Assembly (NCBI RefSeq): GCF_036898095.1
Contig: NC_090731.1
Coordinates: forward strand, 143,593,716-143,657,715
Direction: 5' to 3'
DNA from: Palaemon carinicauda
Taxonomy: Eukaryota > Arthropoda > Malacostraca > Decapoda > Palaemonidae
Length of the DNA: 64,000 bases
The translations under genes and the position numbers were made by a program. How positions within the stretch are numbered: the first letter of the stretch is position 1; each line of letters begins with the position of its first letter. Positions 12,701 through 24,700 of the stretch are shown here, piece by piece. The notes under the pieces are model-generated. The model was not told where the DNA came from. It did not search any database and saw only the letters and a list, made by a program, of their open reading frames with translations.

Positions 12701-15700
12701 CGGGCGGAGTGGCTGGCCCCCAAGGATCACATGAAGAGAGCAGCCTTGCAGCAGGTGTCAGCCATGTTGGACAAAGGAGCACTTCAACCCGTCTGGGAAT
12801 CGTCCCCGGGGTTCTACAGCGGCCTCTCGGCTCTGAACAAGTTCATCAAGAAGACGTCCTTCAAGATTGACACGCCGAAGTCGGTACTGGCAGCCCTGAG
12901 GGAAGAGTATGTCATGTTGTCCCTGGACCTCAAGGACGCCTACTTTCAGATCCACGTACACCCCTCCAGCAGAAAGTTCCTCAGGGTGAAGTGGGGAACC
13001 CGGTCTCTACAGTTCAGGACCCTCTGCTTCGGCCTGTCAACGGCTCCTCAGGTGTTCACGAGGGTGTTCACCGTAGTATCAGCCTGGGCGCACAAGCAGG
13101 GCATCAGGCTGATCAGGTATATCGACGACTGGTTGCTGCTTTCAGCCTCAGAGGCAGCCTTAAAGGAGCAGGGGGCAAAGTTGTTATACTTCTGCAGAGA
13201 ACTTAGGGTTACCATCAATCTAGAGAAGTCACAGTTGGTCCCCACCACGAGGATGACGTACCTAGGGATGGTCCTGGACTCCCAAGTAGCAAGGGCATTC
13301 CCCTCTCAAGAGAGGCTGAACAATCTGGACCATATAATGCGACCATTCCTAACAAATGCACCAATGAGAGCCAAGGATTGGCAAAGACTCTTGGGCCACC
13401 TGGTCTCGCTAGAGAAGCTAGTTCCTCAGGGGAGGCTCAAGCTGAGGCCGGTCCAATGGAATCTGAAGGACCTCTGGTCACCAAGAGACCCGCCTCCGTC
13501 CTTACTTATGATGACTCCAGCCACCAGAAACATGCTCCTTTGGTGGTCCGACAGGGCGAACACCCTACGAGGGGTGCCATTCGCGTCCGCTCCTCCGGAG
13601 ATGTTGCTCTTCACGGACGCGTCAAAGTAGGGGTGGGGAGCCCATCTGCTCGAAGAGACAGCAGAGGGGAAGTGGTCCCCGGAGGAGAAACCCCTCCACA
13701 TGAACCTGCTCGAGCTCCTGGCAGTTCAAAAGGCCCTCGCAATATTCGCCCATCGCCTACAGGGATGTGCGACAACACCACCGTGGTGGCCTACATAAAG
13801 AAACAAGGAGGTTTGAGGTCAAGGGAGCTGTGCGATCTCACGGCTCGGATCCTGGAATGGGCCGAGAGGAAACATCATTCTCACAGCCAGGTTCATTCCG
13901 TGGAAAAGAAACGTTCTAGCCGACGGCCTCAGCAGAGCAGGGCAAGTATTGGGTTCGGAGTGGTCCCTACACCCATAAGTGGCCCAGAAGGTGCTACAGT
14001 TGTGGGGCTCACCGGTGATAGAACTGTTCGCCACAAGGCTCAACACGCAGCTCTCCGTGTTCTGTTCTCCTGTGCCAGACCCGGCAGCAGCGTTCGAGGA
14101 CGCCTTCCAGCACTCTTGGGACGGACTCGACGCGTATGCCTTTCTTCCCTTCGGGATTCTCGGGCAGGTGCTCAACAGGCTCAGACAATCAAGGGCTGCA
14201 ATGATGACTTTGGTAGCGCCCTGGTGGCCGGAGAGGGAGTGGTTCACGGATCTACAGGACCTGGCCACTCTTCCTCCGTGGCCCCTACCAATAAGGGAAG
14301 ATCTGCTGCACTAGCCCCACTTTCGTAGGTTTCACGAAAACCCTCAATGCCTCCAGCTACACGCGTGGAGGTTATTAACCGTCTATTAAGGAAAGAAGGA
14401 TACTCCGAGAAGACAGCTTCAAGGATGTCAGGGTATCTTTGGAAGTCCTCGAGCGTGGTGTACCAGACTAAGTGGGCCACGTTTGTGAAGTGGTGTGCCA
14501 CAGAGAATCTGAGGCCCCTGGATGCATCAGTCCACAAGATTGCAGACTTCCTGGTCCACCTGAGGGATGACCTGGGGGTCTCCATTCCAGCCATCAAGGG
14601 GGTCCGAGCGGCCCTGGGGTAGGTCTTTCAACTCGGAGGCATCGACCTGGGGGCATCTCGCCAGATTTCCATGCTCATCAGAAGTTTCAAGCAGTCTTGT
14701 TCCCCCTGCGCCTCTCGGGTCCCGCAGTGGGACGTGGCCAAGGTTCTCGAACCCCTCAAGGATATCCTAGATAAAGACCTCACCTTCAAGACAGTGTTCT
14801 TGCTGGCTCTGGCCTCAGCCAAGCGCGTGAGTGAGCTCCACGGCTTGTCATTCGAGGTCTCGCACTCGAAAGGGTGGAAGGACCTGTACTTTAAGTTTCT
14901 GCCTGAATTTCTGGCCAAAACACAGAACCCGGCCATTGCAGACTCAAGGTTTGAGTGGTTCTCGGTCCCGGCGATCCCTCACTCGGACAACCCGGAAGAC
15001 TTGCTCCTGTGCCCAGTGAGAACAGTCAGAAAATACCTTAGCAGGACAGCCAGACTCCGGCCGGGCATCAAAAGTCTGTTTGTCTCCTCAGGCCCAGTAA
15101 AGAAGGCAGTGTCAAAGAACACGATCTCCTTCTGGTTTTGGCAAGTCATCAAGAGAACTTTTGCCAGTGAGGGGGCCACAATCCCGGGTACCCCGCGGCC
15201 CCATGATATTAGGGACCTTAGCACTTCTTTGGCATTTGACAGCAACTTGGCAGTAGGCCCAAATCATGCGAGCAGGCACATGGTCCAGGCAGTCCACCTT
15301 TACGGCCCACTACCTGAAAGATTGCGCGAGGAAGTCCCTGGACGTCTTCTCCATTGGGCCAGTGATTTCCGCCCTGCAACAAGTTTAGGGCTAAGGCCCC
15401 GGGTAGCCCGAGAGAAGTAATTGCAAGTGACACAAGTTTCCTCCTTACTCCCCTTTCCTTGCTACCCTTTGTCCCTTTCCTTCCCTCCTCCCATGTGAGA
15501 GATGGATGTTGTGGAAGCCCATGTCCGGATTATGCAAAAAGGTGAGTTACGCATACAAGTAGACTTTAGTGTGCTTCCCCTGACTCTCCTACCCTGTTCT
15601 TTGTGTCTTCTGAACCTAGCTCCTATGTAGGTCCTGTGTCCTGGGATGGTAGTAGTGGGTCTTCCGGCCTGTAAGTCCAAGCCCGCCTCCTAAAGTGCAA

Positions 15701-18700
15701 GTCTCCTAAGAAAGTAGTTCAAGGTAAGTACTCCGTGTTGGAACAAATCACAAATTTTAAGTAAGTAATTTGTATTTTTCCTAACAGTACTTACCTCAAA
15801 CTACTTTCGGGTTATTGCCTGCCCATCCTGCCCCGGGTGACTTACAGGAGTTCGAAGTAGAACACATATGCTTACTGGCGACAAAGACCTAGTAGCGCAC
15901 CCACGTGCGCCTCAGGGCAAGTATCCATCCGTCACGGAGGGACCCGATAAAGGAAAACGGTGATAGGGGGAACTGCCCAAAATTTTGGTTGCTTAGGGAG
16001 GAGATCCCAGATACTCCTAAGAAAGTAGTTCGAGGTAAGTACTGTTAGGAAAAATACAAATTACTTAAAATTTGTGATTTTTGTTCTAACTATTGAATAA
16101 ATCTTATATTACATCAAGTCTTGAATGTAACTGTAGATGCTTTGTATGCTAAGAATCTCGGGAATAGTTTTTGAAACTTATGGAAATTGTGTTTGTTATT
16201 CCTGCTGTAGAAGTTTTTATTTTATGCAATATTTTTTTATTCAGTTGGAATATAAATTGGAATAAAGAGTTGGATATCTTTATAATAAAAATTATAAAGA
16301 ATTTAAGAGACGAAAGGGTAAAGAATTCTTTTATGAGTATAAGGTTTTGAATACAGTATACTGAAATGCTTAAATATTGTACTTACATTTTCAGGATGAC
16401 CAGATCCTCAACAAATGCCTCGAGTTATGGAAGTTGGATTACAAATGCATGGTAAGATACTATTAGAATTAGCAGTATCATGGCTCTATAATTTGAAAAA
16501 AAAATCCTGGTCCTATTGAACTTTGCCACTGCTGGTGCACAACATTAACACATTTTGATATCATTTTTCCCTAATTTTAGAATGTCTTTCCTTGAGAGGG
16601 AATTGTTGTTACAATTGTCCCACCTTTTGGAACATGGGCTCTTGATTTGTTAATTCTTTTTGAAGCTTTAATTGTAAAATGTTGAATGTCAATGGATTTT
16701 AACAATTTCAAGTAACTGAACATTAGCGTTCTGTAATTACTTGAAGCAGAAGATATTTTTAAAGTCTTACAATTGTTAGCTAGTCAGAGCAAGGATCAAG
16801 CTGTAATACCCAATTGTATCAATTTGAATTTGCCATACTGTACTCCATTTTATATACAATTGCCCTTGTGGTGATCTTTTTCAATGGTTAGGTCACTATT
16901 TATGGTCCTGAAAGTAAACTGCTTTCTTGAAATGAAGTTACTTTTTCAATTCCTATCATTGCATTTACAGTAGTTTTAGTACAATTTTTATTTGATTTCA
17001 GGTGATCCCGAATGTTGGAGGTGACCTTTGTAATAGTTATCCAAATAAATTGATTGTACCCGAAAGTGAAGTCGTTCCAGAGGGTCTGGAGCCACCGGAA
17101 CCATGCCCTTTAACTCTTACATCACCATCACCTCTTAACTTGGCATCTCCATCGTTTATGCCTGGAGGAAGTGCGCCTTCTTTTTCATCCGTGGTGTCTG
17201 GTGGACAGTTGGCTTCTATATCTGTGAATGGGCATCCAGTTGGGTCACCTTCTCAAAGGAAGGGCTCTTTGCCAGGTAAACTGTGTCAATAAAATTATTT
17301 TCCATATTGTCATTGATGGTGAATATAAAAGAAATTGTCGAAGTAAATTTTACGTAATTGTTAGTTTTAAATGTTTTATTTAAACATTGATCTAGTTTTA
17401 AGACTTTGGTATCAATTGCCTTTAGTATTTGCAGGTCATAATACTTCTATTTCACTTAACAGTAGATGGGAACAAGACTGAAACCCCTAGCGCAGAGACC
17501 CAAAGTAATGGTGTAAGGCTCAGGGAATTAATTCTTAAAGCAAAGTTTGCAAGATGTCGAGCCAGATTTCCTGTCCCTGTCATTCTTTATAAAGGAAATT
17601 ACATAAGCAGGTTAGTATTCCAAGTACAAATATTTATCTTATTTTACTATAGTCCATATTCCCTTTCAGTGTTGCAAGATGTTTTAGGTTTTTACTTGTT
17701 GCAAGATGTGTAAATTGCTACTTTTGAAATTATATATTTATATATTTTGGAGCTTTTAAGACTTTCCAGGGTTGTCACAGCATTTAAAGGTAGCACATTT
17801 TGCAAACCCTGGGAAAATTAGTGGGTTTCCTTCAGGAAAAGATGTTCTAGAGTTGCCTCTCCTGATTGTATGTGTTAGGTTGATAACATGTTTTCAGAGT
17901 TTAATCTTTTCTCAATGGGGACTTTTCTCTGAAAAGTTATCAAGAATGTATTTGCTGCAATGTACTAAATATTACTAAATTGTCATGGAATCTTTGTGCG
18001 AAAAAATTAACTTTTCTACGCATTTACATACCAGAGTCCTTTAAAATGCGGGTAGTTGTTCAGCTGCGCTGAAACATCCATTAAGTTTGTTAGTAGCAGA
18101 TTGTGTTGGGAGGAAACTCCACCCAACCACCTATCATAAAATATTCACTTGCCTTTAACCGCAACCGGACCATACAGATCTGTCGCACTGCTCTCTTCTG
18201 TTGTATCTTTTCTTACATTACTTTGTGATGTGTTGGTTTTTTATAGAGGGCATTATGTGAGTGCTCTTGCTTGTGAGCAGAAGCTCACCAAATGTTAAAC
18301 ATGTGGTGAAGCTAATTTTGTTCTTATAAGAATACTACAAATATTTGAAACCCCCATGTGCTACGTACATTTGTGAAGGGCCGACTGTTGGGGAAGGAGT
18401 CCCACCTATAGTGTTTTTCTCCATCTTTTGGTTTTTTATATGATGAATTCCGAGCGGAACTTTTCTTGCTTTGATAGTTTCTCGCTGGGTCGAGAGGGAG
18501 TTAACAGATTCAGTGAGTCCCTTATCTGTGTCCCTAATAGTGAAAGTTATGCGTAATGCAGTTTCGGTGAGTGCTCCCAGTACTCCCCCTTTGACAAAAC
18601 CCCCATTGTGTTGCATCGGAGAAAGCTCTTGTAGCATCCTCCTCAGAGGGAGTAGTCATTATCCATTTCCCAGAGACTCTGTAAATGCAAGTACAAGTGA

Positions 18701-21700
18701 TTGGTAAGGGGAAGAAGAGTTTACCTTTTCTCCCACCTCTCCCAAACTCTTCTCTCTAATCTATTGCCTTAATCAAAGATTTCTTCCTGAAGAAAATGAC
18801 AATTAAGAAAATCTTGAGGGAAAGCCTTTCTTTAAAAACTTTAAAAGTTTCTTGGTACCCTAAGCTATCGCTCTCCTCCTTGAAGGTAGTGACGGTGTTA
18901 GCCTGTGTAACAGTTAACAGCTGTCACACTAGGAGCATGAGAGTTGAAAATCAGCACCTTATGCCAGGAGAGGTGTGCCTACCTTTCTTGTTCCTTTCAT
19001 ATGTGGATTGTTTTATAGAATGGTGCGCACTCTGTGCTTTACTGAATTCTCCCGATAACTTATACTTTGGGGGTCTGTTAGTGATCATGAGCTTTTTGTG
19101 ATGGCCAGTTCCAATTCATCAGTTGCAGGTGAACGTTGCTAGCTGGATGATCACCAGCGCTGTACGGTAGGCATAAAGGGGTGTCTTTCATGCTACTCCA
19201 TGTGTCGTTAAGGATTTAGGCGATAGAGTTAGCAAGTTGCCCTAATCATGTTTGATCGGCTAGCAATTGTCAGCTTGGTGAACGGCTTCTGCTGTACACC
19301 TTCAATTTGTTTTCGAGTTTTCACTGAAAGGTACCTTTGAGGTCGGTCAGCAAGGGTAGAGTGGTGCAGCAGTGACTACTGGTTACACCAGTACCAGGTG
19401 ATCAGTCTTTCTGGATGAAACTGCAATTCCTAGGTGGTTGAGGGTAAGCATATGTTGTTTGTGAAGTTATTCTCCCCCTCCTCCTTCCTCTTCCCTTTCT
19501 GATTCAGACATTGTTATCAGGAGGAGAGGAATAATGTGAAGTCCAGTGCGAATCTGCACCAGGCCATGAGTACAGTACCTACAGCTACGTGGTTACCCAT
19601 ACTTAAACTTTCATGCCAGTGGCCAAGTGATCAAGGAACTTGAGCGCCCTTCCTCAAAGTTTACCAGAACAATAGCTTTGCTTCGATCTCTCTCCTTTCG
19701 CAAGGTATTTCGGAAACTCCAAAAAAAGATACCACTGCTCTACGTATAACATTTCTTTGTGTTATGAACTGTGCCGAGCCAGTAAGTGACTGGTCCCCGC
19801 TCTCTGCTTCTGACCACCATGTTGGGAGGGTACACTGTTCTGCCCTTGCTCCATGTTGGGAGGGTAGACTGTACAATACTACACTTGTTCTTCGATGCCA
19901 GGGATTGTTTACTTGACATAGTACGAGACGATTCACTGGCTGAATCTCCGCCTGCCTATCAATTAAGTTTATCCAAATCCATTTGGATTAAAGTGTTCGT
20001 ATTCTAGGGAGGATAAATTTTTTTCCAGAATGGGGTGACAAGCACATTATCTTTTAGTCTTGAGATACTGTGGGTCATCTAAGCAGTCTTTTCTGTATGA
20101 GTTAGACAATGCTCTTTGCTCTTACAGTACTCTATTCTGAGGATCGGGATTGAGGAGATTCTGATCTCTTGCTTCCACAGAGGACAAATATGTGGGAATA
20201 CTGTTTGACTGGGAAGTTTTCCTCTTGCCCTTATCAGCAAATTCGTAGACGCAGCGCACGTTTTCCAAATTTGTATGGTTCGGTGAACCACCCATGATAG
20301 CAAAGAACTGTTTATAAGGAGAGTAGAGTGAATTACCAATTTTTTTTTTTTTTTCAGTCCGAATTCCTTCTTCCTCTTTCTTTTTTCGTTCTTCAGACGT
20401 TCCTTCTCGGAAGAAACAAAAAAAGCTATATTGTCATGCCAGTGCCCCTAAAGTTCCTTGGAAATTCTCGACCCGCTGGCTGTTTCATTAGTTTGGTTTG
20501 ATGGATCTTTTGACCAGGTAAATGCGAGTACTGCTCCTACCTTCACCATTTTCTGGAGAGCATATCTGCTCTCGTCCTTGAATTGTTGTGAGCCTGTTTT
20601 CTCCTTAGATGCAGGTGAACTGTCTTGGACCTAACACTGACTCCCTGTTCCTGCCGTGAACATGAGGAATGTTCCAACTTGGAGAGCTGCTCTCCTTGGT
20701 TACAATAGTCACAGAGCTTTGTGGTACCAATCGCTAGCACTATAGGCAAGGTAAGAGTAGAGTATACACTGCCCACTCGGTAATAGTTTCCCCAAGACTT
20801 TGTCAGCCAGATTGTGAACCTGATATTGCAGATACGTCAAATGAAAATGTTGGGATTCTCCCAATCCAGCAGCCTTCAATGCCCCAGATACAGAGGATGG
20901 CAAGTCTCCTACTCCACCTTTTTTTCCAGGTACTCCAGATTATCCGTAAGGTCAATGCCATGTGGTATAACCTTCTCTACACAAGGGTAGAAAGAGGCTT
21001 GTTGATTGCCATTGTCGAGCTCCTGGTAACTAGGCCTTTTTGGAATTTCCGTGGTCCATCCTGGCCACCAAAGCTTCAAACAAGGTAGTCTTGCAGGTTT
21101 CTGTGAGCAAGGACTCTTTGAAGGTAGGATGTCTTCCCACCTTCCTCCATCAGCATTCGTCCGGCTTAGGAATTATTATCAGAGGCAAGGAGCCCTTCCT
21201 TCTCCTCTTCTGCTGGAACCTGCAGTTGTTAAGAATAATGCTGGGGTTCTCAGCAAATGGGTTGGCTTTGTATGCTGTATCCTTCTCGATAGCAGGAGCC
21301 TCTTCTAGGGAGGCTATGTTTACCCTCAAAGTGGTGTCTTGGTTGGATCACTGGTTAGTAGTAGTTTACTTTTTAGCCAACACCAAGGATCTCTTGCATC
21401 CGGACAAGCAGCAAGCAATGAGGGATGTGGTTCTGACATACCAGGTGCAAACCATTGTGCCAACTGAGTCCTCAAATGCTGAAACGCTGTAGCTGCTAGA
21501 TTCAATTAAGGGCATCGGTCGTTAAAAAGGATCAAAGCTTTTCTTAGGTACCGCGTTTTTCCTATATGAGGAGGTGGAAGTAATGACGAGAGAGAGGAAC
21601 GATAGCCAGGACTTGCTCCTCCAGCAGGTAATATCCTTTCGTCAACGGCAACCATCCTCCTCCTTCGGGCAGGCTAAAGTGGTGGTATCAGCGCCGCAGC

Positions 21701-24700
21701 CTTGAGAGGAGCCTTAGAAAGGGGGGACTCCCTACTTCCATTCTCAAACACGGAACAGGTTGGCCCTTTCAGCCTCTCCGAAAGCCGTTGCAATGAAGAG
21801 GAAAGGGCAGAGGACAACAACCCCACTATTACATTATTATTACTATTATTATTTGCTAAGCTACACACTAGTTTGAAAAACAGGATGCTATAGGCCCATG
21901 GGCCTCAACAGAAAAAATAGCCCAGTGAGCGCTCCGAGGCGCTATCTCAAGCGAACTCATGAAGTCGGCCCAAACCTGCAACACTTTGATAGCACGGGTG
22001 ACCATTTCTTCATGTTTACAGGTCAGAGGACATCAGATCGCTAGTGTTGGTGCTTCGTCATTTTAAAATGAATATCTGTGAAGCAGGTTCTGCAGGCAAG
22101 TGTATGGAAATGTTAGACATCTACTGCACAACCTGCTGGATATGACTCATAGGTACCTAGACACCTCTTGGGCCTGTTGTAGCAGCACAACAGGTGGTAT
22201 AGCTACTTCCAGTCCCCTTGCAGGACCATTAGCTCTGGCAGGAGGGCAAAGGTTATGAGTAAGTCTGTAATGAAAGTGAGCGATTGGCCTCCTCTTTTTC
22301 CATCAATCTTCCTCTTTTGTCTTTTGGAGTACAGACATAAAGTGCCTTGCCCTCTTGAATTGGATCCTTTGCAGGTAAACCAAGTGTTACGACATAGGTT
22401 TTCAGCTCAAACAACCCTTGATGTCTAGCAACACTCCCGAGTGTTGCTAGACGTCTTGTGCATGGGTTGCCAAGATTCTTAACTCTTCAGCATTTCCTAT
22501 GCAAAAGTTTTGAGTTTCCTATGTACAAAAGTCAAATTTGGAGGTACATGTAATTTGTATCTTCCCTAACTTTACAAACCAGATTCCTTTACTTGTACTT
22601 CAACACCAGCACCAACCCCTAGCAAGTCCCAATTAAAGCGAGTTGTCAGTGAGATTCCAGCTACTGGGCTGGCCACTACAGGGCAATTTTGTGACGCCTG
22701 ATTTAATCCTTTTCGGCATCAAGGACCTTAGATGTCAGGATGCCAGAAAACCTCAAATGAATGAATCAATCATTAAATCCTTTAATATACATCTTAGAGT
22801 TATCGTTCTCCCGTGTAATGGGACTTGGGTATGTGTAATTAGTGAAAATACAATTAATCTCCAAATTTGTAATTTTTAGTGATTTTATTATTAGAAATAA
22901 ATTTTGTCTTATTATTTTAGGTCTGCAACCCTGTCCGGAGGACCGGAAATGTATGGCCGATCTGGTTTAGATTATATTTTTTCGTCAGTGGTGTCCAGTA
23001 AACCAGAAGAGGAGGATTTAGATGATGAGGTAAGAATTTTATTGCATTTAATTTCCTTCATGAAATGGAAACAAAGGTTTTGCAAATCATAAATCTTAAT
23101 TTGTTCCCACACTTAATACAAACCCTCATTCTTTACTCTAGGAGATATTCTAGTGCGAGGTGGAAAATACAGCAGAATAACCTTAACAAGGTTAGTGGTG
23201 GGGGGATCGCCAGTCGGTAGCTGCTGTTTACCTTCAATCGAATTCTAGCCGTCGCAGTGGTAACACTGCTGCTCCTGCTTTTATTTGATTGGCAGGCTAG
23301 CCTTTCTTTTTTGTTTTTTTTATTAATCCTTTTTTCTTTTTCTTTGTTAGATGTGATGTCCTCTATTATGAGGAAGTGTTCTGGACACCTTTATGTTGCC
23401 ACTGGAGGTGGATCCTCTTTCCCTATGCCCTGGTTACAGAGGTCATAGGTGTTCTGAAGGCTCCCCCTGCCAAGTATGTAGAAGTGGTCGCCCTCTCAGC
23501 GGGAGAAGTTCAAGAGAGGTAGATAGGAAGTACTAGAAGGACTCTTTACCTCCAGGATCGCCGTCGAAGGTAAGGAGTCACGGACCTCTTCTTCGGCCTC
23601 TCAATCTCTCCCTTCAGTTTCTTCCTCTCTTCCTTGCCTGCCTTCCTCCGGGGGGAATTTGAGGAAGAGTGGCACCATTGATTTAACCCTCATTCCTCTT
23701 GGTCAGGCGTATCACGTTGCCTCCCGCAGTGGGGCAATACTTTCCACCACCGGGAAAGACTGTTACTGCTTCAATTCCAGATCATGTACGAGCGGTATGC
23801 CTGCCCTTGGACTTCCTGGTTCCCCTTCGGAGGAAGTTTGGAACCAGTTTATCGCGGGCAAGGTAGTGCCTCAGGTCCCTTCTGTTTTGAACCTCGGGAG
23901 TTCCGGACCTTGCCTACCTCCAATCAACTCAGTCGGCGCCCACGGAAGTTTTAGTGGATATAGTAACTTCAGCTCCAGCGGCACCTACTTCACACTCCAT
24001 TGCGCATCTACAAATTACAACATCGTGAGCACAAACATCGCTGTACCTCCTCCTCCTCCTCGCCCTCTTCGGATGCTAGGAGGGAGAGAGAGAAGAGGAA
24101 AAGGAGAGCTCGCTCTCCTTCCCCCAGACGTTCTCACCGGAGACACAGGCGACATAGGAAGAGACATCATCGTTCTCGCTCTTCCTCGCCTTCTATCTCT
24201 TCACGAGATGTCTCACCGCAAGACTATAAGCGCTCTCGTCACAAACGTAAGAAGAGCGCTTCCTCGTCATCGCCCTCTTCGGAGGTCAGGAGGGAGAGAG
24301 AGAAGCTAGATGTTCTCGCCGAAGAGACAGGCGATATAGGAAGAGACATCATCATTCTCGCTCTTCCTCGCCTTCTGTCTCGCCTCGAGACTATAAGCGC
24401 TCTTGGCACAAACCTAAGAAGAGAGCTCCCTCTTCATCGTTCTGCCTCGCTGTCGTCTTTCTCTTGCGAGGGATCATCTAAGAAGCCAGGAGCGTGGCCA
24501 TGGGCAAAGCACGTCCTGACCTCGAACCCTCTTCTTTACATAATAGTTTGAGGGTCTCCGTTCGCTCTAGAAAAGTCAGAAAGAGCGCTTCTCCTCGCTT
24601 TCACTCCTTATCTTCAGAGAAGATCGCTCTCGCCTTCGACTACTCGATCTCTGACCCTTTGGGGTCTCGTGACACGGAAACTTCGGTTTCCCGGTGCGCT

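Larger units (their letters stand above)
10423..16082 (+). mobile_element. Complete but decayed DIRS retrotransposon (element A)
   Basis: The element has the full DIRS order: left ITR (10423-10622), ORF1, RT/RNase H, tyrosine recombinase, ICR (about 15690-15815) and right ITR (15870-16080). ITRs are inverted: CTCGAACTACTTTCTTAGGA at 10447 returns as its complement at about 16016. The ICR joined-ends signature at about 15735-15754 fixes the outer ends to GTTCCAACAC on the left and TTTGTGATTT on the right. No target-site duplication is visible. All three genes carry stops or frameshifts. It sits in intron 1 in the sense direction of MTMR14 and is the same family as B and D. Confidence 0.88.
18240..22700 (+). 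mobile_element. Gag-only, strongly decayed DIRS remnant (element I)
   Basis: The only recognisable coding block is a capsid-like fragment at about 21295-21490. An ICR-like junction follows at about 22515-22620 with AATTTGTATCTTCCCTAAC, two changes from the TTTGTATTTTTCCTAAC of the other families. The intervening sequence is riddled with stops. A dispersed repeat (21826-21928) and a hairpin (22420-22455) lie in its 3' part. No RT or recombinase was found. The left boundary is uncertain. Confidence 0.45.

Noticed and set aside
17435..17462. Earlier acceptor for MTMR14 exon 4 (AG at 17434)
   Set aside because: From phase-1 exon 3 it reads into a TGA within about 15 codons. The AG at 17462 restores the conserved frame.
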